DNA of 64,000 nt from Tomocerus qinae (lineage: Eukaryota; Arthropoda; Collembola; Entomobryomorpha; Tomoceridae): contig CM034548.1 of NCBI GenBank assembly GCA_020055645.1, positions 30,306,201 to 30,370,200 of the forward strand, in the 5' to 3' direction. Numbering within the stretch: position 1 is the stretch's first letter; every line of letters starts with the position of its first letter. The notes beneath the pieces were generated by a model. It did no database searches. It saw only the letters and a list, made by a program, of their open reading frames with translations, and was not told the origin of the DNA. Both the position numbers and the translations under genes were made by a program. Of the stretch, positions 54,813 through 64,000 are shown in pieces.

Positions 54813-57800
54813 GGAGGGTGGCTGTTGCTCCGTTTCTTATCGCTCTAGGTAGGATGGATAATAATGATGAAAAGGACAGAGAGGTAGGCAGGCACAGATC
54901 AGATGAGATCAGCTCAACTCACTACCAAATCATATCAGGCAGGATTCATGGAAGGGTAATGAGTGGTTTTGCATGTATGTGTTTGATTTCAGTCTGGTGG
55001 CTATATAATCTGCATGAGAAGACTTCAAATCATGTTTAGTTGATGTGCACTTAAATGGAGTGCTGAACAACACAAATACTTACAGTGAACAGAACAGTAG
55101 CGAGTTGCAGACTGTATTCACCTTCCAATGGTCAGATTCGTTTCGAGTGTTTGCAGCACAGTAGCAGTTTTCTTAATCGCTCCCCAATTAACCACACAAA
55201 AAATGAATATTCTTATTTATGATGTTTTCCATTCGTTGCCTTATTGTTTTACCTTGACTTTCTTGCTTTCTTTGCCGATGTCTCCCTCCACTACCATTCC
55301 TATTGGTACCACAACTGGATCTAATAGGCGGCTATAGCATAACTACTATGACTCTTCATGTAATATGTAAATTTAGATTTATTTTAGACTTACTAGACCA
55401 CTATCAGACCTCACGCTCTTTCTTCTCAATCCTATAGCATGTAGGTGCTACCAGAAAAGGAGAAAAATCCCTTAATTGCATTTACCTGGTTAACCATTTG
55501 CTAAACAACTAAAAACTTCCAAACCACTATTATTGCGCCTACTGCTACTGTATTTTCTGGATACTTCAACGACCAAGCTATAATATAATTGCTCGTATTA
55601 TTTTATAATAATCGACACCTGTTTCAATCTCTGCTACCCAAATGACCTAACCTAACCTTGCCTTCACTATACTCACCCACTAACTCTCTAGCTACCTAAA
55701 CAAAATATCGATATTAAAATCCTATTGAAAATGGAGCTTTTTCTTATTGCTAGAATTATTTTATTGACAGGCTCAATTATATCGATACATTCGCATGCGT
55801 CACACTGAATCTATAGTTTCTAGAAACCTTTTATAACTACCGACTTGCATTTTTTTCAAATTATCAATCTAGAATTCCTAGTAATCCTACTCAGCTATTA
55901 TTTATTGCAAAGAATTTACCTAACCTGAATAGTAGTTTGATTTCCTGTTAAAGTTTTCTATGAAATCTATAAAATATTTTCATGCATCTTCTATATAAAT
56001 TGTTAATTTAGCTCCGCATTTTTCTTTCATCATCATTCGACCTATTTTTTATGCCAATCAAATGTACTACTTTGATTAAATTATTTTTAAGTAATAATGA
56101 ATAATAATTCAAATTTTGACACACGTGTTTGGGGTTAAAGCACACTCAGACATCACATCAAACGTTTATTAAATCCAGTGAACCACCAATACAATTTACA
56201 ACATAATGTTATAGCGTAGGTGTTTTTCCTACGCAGTACATGGAGCATTATAATAGGTATAAGTATCTAGGTACATTAACATTTCATTATCGCTTTATGT
56301 AACTAATGACCTTTTAATGCTTTTAACTATACTTAGAAATAATTGAGTTTTATACGACCATTGAGCTTTAATAATAAAATCAGTAATAATGTATTAAATT
56401 GTTGTTTACGGAACTCAGTGCAAAGAGAAACGGTTACTCCATTGAGACAAGTCGAGAAAATGCAGTAAATGCATAGGGAAAGTTGGCATTTTAATTGTAT
56501 ACTGCCATCTCATTGTTGATACAGCTACTAATACACACGGGGAGGTAAAGTAGACTGGTTTATACTTTTCAGCTTGTTGGCTTCTTCGGTTTCTCTGAGT
56601 AAAGGAGCATTTTTACAAGAATGTAAAGACTGGTCACTTTCACAATCACTATCACGGGGACCTAACATGGGATGCTTGTCATATTTTGAGAAAACCTGCT
56701 CCTAAATTAAATTTGAATCTCGGCAATGTCTTGAAAACTCCGGTCGACTACGTTTGGTATCTTAACATTTAGAATGATATGCATGTGCATGATACACTAA
56801 ATTGTACATCAACGAAAATGACACGATAAGAAATCTTTTAGGTGATTATTACGAAATTAGAGGGACATTGTGTTTTACATTTTAAGGATTTAAATATATA
56901 ATTTGAACATTAACAATGAGATAAATACATGTATATTATATTTAGCTGTAGTACATTACATAGGTTGGTGTTGTCTATTACATATCTGCACACTATATTA
57001 AATGTGCAGCGATTTTCAATAAGCGACCTGAGGAAAAGGTCCGGTTTACAACAAGGCTTTAAATGTGGCCCACCAGATGAACATTTAGATATTTAAGATT
57101 AACAACAATATTTATTTTTTGCATTTTTATTATACTATCCCTCTACCTCATCTTGGTCTGAACTTCCTTGAACACTTTTTATAAACGGTCAATAAAATTA
57201 TAACATGTTACACGACTTAATCGGAAATATTAATTTAACACACCATATTAACACCGACTACATTTTAAATCATTAAAAGATTTTCTAAACACAATTATAT
57301 CATACAGTATAAGGTTTCCATTTAGAATTATTAGAATCAATGCGAGAGATAAATATTACATGCCTGTTTTTGAAAGCCAGCAGAAAATGTAAACAAATAT
57401 TCTTCGAGGAAGAGATTATAGAATATGTACTAATCAAGATGACGAATTTGGCCAGCGAATAGTTGTCATTTATAATGGTTAATTATAGTATTACAGATTG
57501 AAGATACAAAATTGGTAACTCTTACAATATCTAAGCTATTATGAATCTATAACGCATAAAAATAAGTAAATACCTTAAATGGTAGTTGATCGATAGAATC
57601 TCTAGAATCTGTATAGTGAATTCATTAGCAGGTGGTTTAAATTCAATTAGAGATATGTTAGAATCTTGTTTATGAGTTTCTTTACTAAACTATTTAACAA
57701 AATGGTATAATACAGGTAAGTAATTGTCTTAGACTTGTATTAATGCAGTTTATGGTGTTACAATTTTACTAAAATAGCTTTTTGTAGTACCTCGGTTAAA

Positions 57801-59196
57801 TTAATATTGCGTTACTAGATCTAAAAATATACTTTTTCCATTTACAGAAACCATCAACCCCCTCAGCAATAAAAGTTTGCTATTTTTGGCTTACAAAATA
57901 ACATTTAAAATAATCTCTAAGTATAATTGATCAATAAAACTAAAATGGTTTTAACTCTGTAAATTCATGTAGTGAAGAAATCACTCAAGAAAATCAGATC
58001 TTTGATAAACCTGGCAAAACATGTACCAGGATGTAACGATAAATTGATAACACCTAAGACTGCATTAATATCTATCGACGGCATTAAAGTTTATGTAATA
58101 TTTAGGTAAGGCAGTTAATTTCGGGTAGAGTTTTTTACATAATATATAATTTCTTAAATTTTTAGGTAAATATTAATGATACCAACTACACGTAGTATTT
58201 AAATAATATATAATTACTAGTTTAAAAACCCCAAGCAAATAAAATAAAAATTTCAATCACAGAGATGTAATTGCCAACGTTTTTAAATGTGAAGGTACTC
58301 CCATGATCTAATTCCCTCTTCCTATAATTTAGTGCTAAGGAACAGTTTAATTTTTTTATTTTATATATAGTTTAATATTTATATGTATTACATAGACAAT
58401 TCACATAACTATCAAACTACTACAATGGTGAACTAATCTATTCACAATTTAATGCTATTTGGTTTCATAAATGTAGACATTCAGAAATAAGTAACTCCTT
58501 TCTCATTTCTTTAATACCTAGCCATTTTCTTCGACGACTTTTACGTCACTCCCAATTCAAAATGTGTTAGTTTAGGTAATTCCAATTTCATGTTTTATAT
58601 CATTAGATATTTGGCTGACAAAATACACTTTAATAGCGTTTAGATTGTAACATTTGCAGTTTAATATTCGGACATTCAAGTATGCAAGTTTTAAATCCTT
58701 TTGCCAATACCAAGTGCAGATATTTAATTTATTCCTTAATATTCTTTGATAATACGATGACATGACTTTTCTTTACCTAAATATTTCCAACAAATCCATG
58801 GCTGAACTCAAATTACGTTCCCACCAGCATCTTTAACACTATTCCTTATATTAAATATTATCGTAGGCATTGAAATACATGCTTCAATGTATAATTTCAT
58901 CCAGTTGCTTGTTGGCTCGATCAATTATTTACAGCTAAATAATTAGTTTACGAAGCATTTGTTTGCTTAATTAATTGTAAAGCTAACTTTCCTTAAAGGG
59001 CTATAATATTTATAGATATATCTAATTACAAACAACTTTTACGTATTTGTATTTGTTATTCAATGTAACATATCGTGGATAATACTAGTAAGGTTAATTA
59101 TAGCTTATTTAATTCCAGAAAAGTATTTACCAAATAAATCATCAGTAGGTAGTTGTACAACATAGGTCTCAGCAAATCTCAAAATTTCGATACGAT

Positions 59197-59300
59197 TCTT
59201 AAGAGTCCTTTCGTTCTGCTCTTATCCCTTTCGTACTGCTCTTATCCTAAGAGTCCTTTCGTACTGCTCTTATCTTAAGAGTCCTTTCGTTCTGCTCCTA
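59197..59300. repeat. Minisatellite, four units
   Basis: The core CCTTTCGT(T/A)CTGCTC begins at 59207, 59227, 59255 and 59283, spaced 20, 28 and 28 bp. Units 1, 3 and 4 carry a TAAGAGT prefix that unit 2 lacks, which explains the short spacing. Units alternate between TTC and TAC at one position. Confidence 0.9.
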
Positions 59301-62065
59301 TATGTAAACAATTACATATACCCAATACGAATGGAGGACTTTGAGAAATTTATCTATTTACACAACACCGTTGTGCATTCTTTCAACTATTTAACAGAAC
59401 TGCCTTTGTATTTCATAATTATTTGAATAAAATTCTTTTGAATTATAGTAGTAAGAAATCGTATGAATTGGTCTGGCATGAAAAATTGAAATTACAATGC
59501 GGTATAATATAGTAACTAATTCTTAACGTATCTAATGACAACATTGCTAAATCTAAAGATGATTATAGCCTATAGGAATAATATTAGTTATTAGAGTACC
59601 ATGAAGATCTTTTTTTGCAGCAGCCCTCTTTAAGTTGTTGGTATATTTTCAGTATTTATATACTATACTATGCTATACTAAAGTTTTCATTATTTTTAAT
59701 AACATTTAACAATAAACCACATATATAATATTAAGTATAATTAATAGCTACATAACTTAAGATTATTTAGCATTAAGCTTAATTATTATGTATGTTCAGG
59801 TAGTTAAACTGTACCGAACGAAAATTGTTTTAAACTGTACAGTTATTATGGAAGCTTTACAACATTTATAGCTAGGAAGTATTAACTAACTACTGCCTTT
59901 TGTGTCACCAGTGCAACTTTGCAACTATAACAGTGACAGTGCAAGAACTGCTAAACTTTAATTCACACAACATCAAGATTATGATTAAATTCCAGATCAA
60001 CAGTGATGAGATGCCACTTCGTACATTGAAAACTTGGTAGCCCATTTTGCATGTAAGAACTCATTGACCAATGAAAAACTTACTATCATAGAGGAAACAG
60101 AAACGTAAATGAGAACAAATTAAGTAAACACATAAGAAGATATATGTATTAAACTATGACTTGTCGATTTTGCATCGATTAACTATATTTCTCCTACACA
60201 TTATTAATTGAATAAAAAAATTGATACTTAAATAGATCATGTAAATAGATCATTTACACCAGAGTACTTAGCTTATAAAAATTTAAAAAGATAATTGACA
60301 ATAAAATATTACTTGACGAAAACTTTCAATAAATAGCATACCTACCTATAAGCTTAAGAAGCTGAAACTTTTAAAGTCACAAACATTGCTCCCTTAAGCC
60401 TACCAGTAAACGAAAGAAAATGGGTTACCCAAAACGTGCTGGCACCATCTGGTGCATTAAGTGGACATTTATCACCAACAGTTATAAGGGTACATCAACT
60501 TATGAATATTTAATGTACATTGAAGCGAATCACTAAGTGCTAGTGCTATTACTTAATTATTCTTGTACATGACTAGAGAGACAATTGTTAATACTAATTA
60601 CATGAAGAGTATTTATATTAGTTTTTAAAAGATAACGCGAATAAAGCTTTTATTCATATAATAATCTGTTCTGAAGGTTTAATTTCATCCTTCCCTTAAA
60701 TATGATAACTATAGTTAACCTTTCATGGGGCAGAAAACGTATTTGTTATAATTCTAGCACTCTATGAAAACCAAGAAAGGTTATTCTTGAATCTTTCGAG
60801 ATCGATACGAGATCACAAATAAAAGTTTATCCGATAGAAACGATATTGGGTCTTATCCTAAGAATTATTACATACCTAGCCATCTATTTATGTACAGATA
60901 TATACATATAAACCACGTCCAACGTTCCATTAGTTACCAGAATATATTTATATCATATTCTTTCTGCTAATATCTTGTACAATAATAACACTACCTGGTT
61001 CATGCCTTGATCTTTAACTGCCGTAAACAGATGCAGATAGTATTTCAATAGAAATTGATTGCAATTTGTGCCTTAAATAGGAAGGTAGGTTACATTTAAG
61101 TATACGTAATAGTTTTGTCTGTGTATTAGGTATTTTATAACTGACACATAAATTACTTAATATGATATACATAATGTATTGTACTTACTTATTTGAATAT
61201 AGGTAATATTACGTAGCTACATAATCTCGCCGAGAAAAGACGCATTTAATGGTATGGTCATATATTTACACAACACAATATGTTGCTTAGCCCTCTAAAT
61301 TAACATTTATTGTATTTTTTGTTATCTCCGACTGTATTAGGATCATTGGTACTAATTTGTTCCTGTCTGGACATACAAATGGTTTCCACCCCTAGACAGC
61401 GAAGCTAATTGGAATCCAATGCTGTTTAACAGTCATTTCATCTTTAACAGCAACGCTGTACAGAATATATTCTTCTGATGTTATCTTATATTAGTCACCA
61501 TTTTCATTTGAACTCCTAACAAGAGCAGTCTGCTTGCTACAATTTCTAAATTGAAATGTAATCACTCTTTGGTGGCAAGGTAACGAACTTATGTTGTTAC
61601 AACAGTGCTTATTATACACTTTAAATTATGTGTTTTGTTAAAAGTTGTAAGTTTCAGCAACTTTTCCAAGGTTTGAAGTTATCTTGTGTAACTTTAACAC
61701 CTGTAGATATTTTAATGCTCCAAAAACACACTTTAAAGTGCTGATAAATATCTACCTATTCAAAGGTATGAGTAGTGTCCTTAATAATGTTGAGGTACAT
61801 AATAATGTACTGTATTGTACCTTAGGATTTATGCCTAAGTCGTGTAATACCTTTAGGCAAAAAATACTTAAACATAAATCAAGTTTTTACAATGTAATTC
61901 ACAAATAAAAAGTGTAAAACTATTCAGCTCATTATAATTGTCTTTGAGGTTTAACTTATTCTTGTACATGTTAGTTAATAAAAACTGTTTTTCTCCTTTA
62001 ACCCAAGTTATAATTTAAAAGGAACTTTGAATAAAGCATATGAAAATAGTGCATGAGGAATAAAA
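59301..62065. other. Region downstream of the PPEF/rdgC-like gene
   Basis: Very A+T-rich, and probably includes the 3' UTR next to the stop codon at 62066. No gene was recognised. A short palindromic word, GCACCATCTGGTGC, lies near 60444. Confidence 0.5.
61306..61311 (-). promoter_or_regulatory. Candidate poly(A) signal for the PPEF/rdgC-like gene
   Basis: TTTATT on the plus strand, which is AATAAA on the minus strand. It is the first canonical hexamer I found when reading downstream from the stop codon at 62066, and would give a 3' UTR of about 0.75 kb. A+T-rich DNA produces AATAAA by chance, so this is tentative. Confidence 0.25.
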
Positions 62066-62295
62066 TTACACGTCAACTTCTTCCTCAACATCCAAGCTTT
62101 CATGTTCTTCCAAATCCTCCTGATCTGCACTCACGATGCGGAAGGACTCCAAAAATTCATTTAGGTCAATTCTTCCATCTTTGTTGATGTCCATGCACTT
62201 GGCCATTTCCATCATCTGCTGCTGAGGTATTGGAGTGGACAAATGCTCACTTAGCAGATCGCAAGCCTCTGAAAATTCTTCCATCGATATATACC
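62066..62295 (-). CDS. rdgC: Terminal coding exon of an EF-hand protein phosphatase (PPEF/rdgC-like)
   Basis: This exon encodes the rest of one EF-hand, a complete second EF-hand and an acidic tail ending in EEEVDV before a TAA stop at 62066-62068. The acceptor is TTACAG (minus strand), immediately followed by the exon at 62295; the first two bases complete a glycine codon begun in the upstream exon. Reading on gives GYISMEEFSEACDLL, so the first calcium loop spans both exons as DKDNSGYISMEE. The second loop is DINKDGRIDLNE, with calcium ligands D1, N3, D5, D9 and E12 all present. In the PPEF/rdgC family, C-terminal EF-hands follow a PPP-type serine/threonine phosphatase domain; in flies rdgC dephosphorylates rhodopsin under calcium control. 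That function is family knowledge. The phosphatase domain is not in this window, so another C-terminal EF-hand protein remains possible. The internal ATG at 62284 is a methionine within the EF-hand, not the start. Confidence 0.78.
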
Positions 62296-62498
62296 CTGTA
62301 ATGTAAATAATTTTTTGCTGTACGGTCAGGATTAATTACCTATTACACCAAACTAAAATTGAGAAGTTCTATAGCATGGAATAATATCAAAGAAAATGTG
62401 GTAAGACATGAGGAGAAACTTTTCTTTGGTACATATTCTGAATATGTTTGCATTAACTGTGTATCCGATAAATACAAAAGCATTAAATTAGTACTTAC
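62296..62498 (-). other. Phase-1 intron of the PPEF/rdgC-like gene
   Basis: On the minus strand this 203-bp segment begins GTAAGTAC and ends TTACAG, and it joins the two EF-hand exons in frame. Its length is typical of short arthropod introns. It has in-frame stops and no visible repeat. Confidence 0.75.
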
Positions 62499-62583
62499 CT
62501 GAATTATCTTTGTCAATAATGCGAAATATCGCCTCCAGATTGTCTTTGTTTCGGTACAGAACATCCGCAACTGTAACATCCTC
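62499..62583 (-). CDS. rdgC: Penultimate coding exon of the PPEF/rdgC-like gene
   Basis: An 85-nt exon on the minus strand, preceded by acceptor ACCAG and followed by donor GTAAGTAC. It reads in frame as EDVTVADVLYRNKDNLEAIF and then RIIDKDNS, plus the first base of a glycine codon. The segment YRNKDNLEAIFRIIDKDNSG is an EF-hand entering helix followed by the first half of a canonical DxDxSG calcium loop, and it joins exactly to the next exon (phase-1 intron of 203 bp, 62296-62498). The intron cuts the loop at its invariant glycine, position 6. The exon starts in phase 0, so at least one more exon lies upstream, to the right of this one. None was recognised before the window ends, so the catalytic exons are probably beyond 64000. 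Both splice sites match consensus and the frame closes without adjustment, which makes the exon calls strong; the gene name rests on family resemblance. Confidence 0.78.
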
Positions 62584-64000
62584 CTGGTTTAAAATTAAGA
62601 AATTTAGCACGTTGAAATGAATGCGTAATCTTCAAACAGAATTGTAATAATGCCGCTCGGTAAATAATAAAATAGACAATGGTAACTCGGCAAAGAATTG
62701 AAAACACCTTAAGAACATAACAATAATATTCAACACAACTCTTGGTACTCTTTTCAATGTGTAAACAATCTTATGACACTTGTTTAAATATTGTTGAAGT
62801 TTTGACTTAAGTACTGTGGATAATAGACTGTAAAAATTAGCCTGGTATTATTGTTGAACATTTGTAATTTTAATACGTAGTTCCTGGTAAGGGTAATTCA
62901 CTTTTAACTGCCACCTACCACTTTTGAAGAGGTAAAATTAGCATTTAACAAGTATTAGTAGTGTAGAAATAGTAAGGGTTTATGATAGGAATAAACTGAG
63001 GAACTAAATAACCGAATGAATTAATAAGTTGGTGTAATTTCCCGAATGGTTAGTACGGAGAGAGCTATTATGCATCAGTATAAGTTCCTCATGATAGTAA
63101 ATTATAGCTGCACTTTGAATTTTAACAAAAGAAAGTTGGGTAATAAAAATTTACTACAAATATGCCAACAAACTGGTAGTGCAAGTGCAAAGTAAACGAG
63201 TCGTGGCAACTCGCAAAGAATATTTTAGAATGCATTTTGTGATACTTTATCGGAGCTTAAAGTGTTCGGTAAGTGGTTCGTTCACACTATATGAAGTTTT
63301 ATGGAAATAGTCTTCAACCAACCGCTGCTACGGCAATAACATCCTAGACTCACTAAACTGCTACACGTGAGTGAAAATTCCACTTTATTGCACATTTAGA
63401 AAAAGTTAACTTATTTAAATGATTTGCATGCAATGCAATAGTTTGCATTTGCAATGAGGTCACTTCGTGGCCTTACCACACATAAATTAAAGTAAGTTAG
63501 GAATGGAATAAATGGAGACTTTGCGGTCTATTCAAGTTGATAAGACAAACAAAATATCTTTTGAGGATAATTGCATTTGTAGACCGTTGAATGAAAACGT
63601 GATATCACTACATATTTCCACATCAACTTATACCTATACAATCGAGGGAAATGTAACAATAACACACTCACGAATATGTAGTCAGTGAGAGTTTGGATTA
63701 GTTCACTCCACTCACCATGAGTAAATACCAAAATAGTATGGACGCATCTTCTTTTTGGAATTACTAACGAGTTTCATCCTGCATGAATTTACGCTTTAGA
63801 CAAATGAGACCTAGACAACACAAATGCAGTTAGGATTTATGCAGCCTACAAAAAACGTGTTCAAACGGAAGAGTTTTTTCACCAAATTGATGAATTGTTG
63901 TTAGAAAACGCTCCTTTTATCTACCTGTGGTCACGCTACTATATAGAGATTCAAGCACTGTACAACGATCAATAACAACATCACATAAACAACATCCGAT
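62584..64000 (-). other. Probable upstream intron of the PPEF/rdgC-like gene
   Basis: This sequence lies 5' of the penultimate exon on the minus strand. No further exon was recognised, although the exon at 62499-62583 starts in phase 0 behind an acceptor, so the coding sequence must continue to the right. Confidence 0.5.

Larger units (their letters stand above)
34001..59196. other. Unannotated intergenic or intronic DNA
   Basis: I found no supported exon. The longest open frame (52972-53379, minus strand, 135 codons) is basic and low in complexity, with no recognised motif. Small simple repeats and hairpins are listed separately. From about 57000 the sequence becomes visibly richer in A+T. 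Confidence 0.55.

Noticed and set aside
55646-55657. CCTAACCTAACC telomere-like repeat
   Set aside because: Only two and a half units, easily due to chance; it hints at arthropod-type TTAGG but is not a telomere.
61684-61908. Open frame of 74 codons just downstream of the EF-hand gene
   Set aside because: It is antisense to the probable 3' UTR, with no domain.

Overview
The window is A+T-rich, intron-scale eukaryotic DNA with almost no coding sequence. It has no operons, no bacterial-style gene packing and no rRNA. One gene is supported: the 3' end of a minus-strand gene at the right edge (62066-62583). Two spliced exons there encode a pair of canonical EF-hands followed by an acidic tail. 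The sequence fits the C-terminus of the EF-hand protein phosphatase family (PPEF / retinal degeneration C, rdgC). The exon structure, the arthropod-like EF-hand sequence and the frequent TAGGTA/TACCTA hexamers suggest an arthropod, possibly a hemipteran insect or a crustacean. The species cannot be fixed from this sequence.

Layout. 1-6200: unannotated A+T-rich DNA. 6205-8411: copy 1 of a long dispersed repeat. 8412-11446: nothing recognised. 11447-15823: copy 2 of the same repeat in the same orientation, enlarged by four insertions. 15824-59196: more than 43 kb of intergenic or intronic DNA with only microsatellites and small hairpins. 59197-59300: a short minisatellite. 62066-62583: the EF-hand phosphatase exons. 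62584-64000: probably an intron of that gene.

The most informative part is the repeat pair. Both copies carry two tRNA-related modules on the minus strand, one resembling a serine-type tRNA and one the 5' half of a glycine-type tRNA, so the repeat may be a tRNA-derived composite. Copy 1 acts as an empty-site reference for copy 2. Copy 2 holds a foldback element with GTTACC subrepeats (14213-14991, exact 8-bp target duplication), a second foldback with ACTCCTAAAAG subrepeats (11537-11922), a non-autonomous hAT-like element (12896-13961) and a 105-bp MITE (15052-15156). Copy 1 holds a different foldback MITE (7171-7481). A segment of about 145 bp is inverted between the two copies. The window therefore records duplication, inversion and several separate DNA-transposon insertions. 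No transposase-coding sequence was recognised, so all these elements look non-autonomous.
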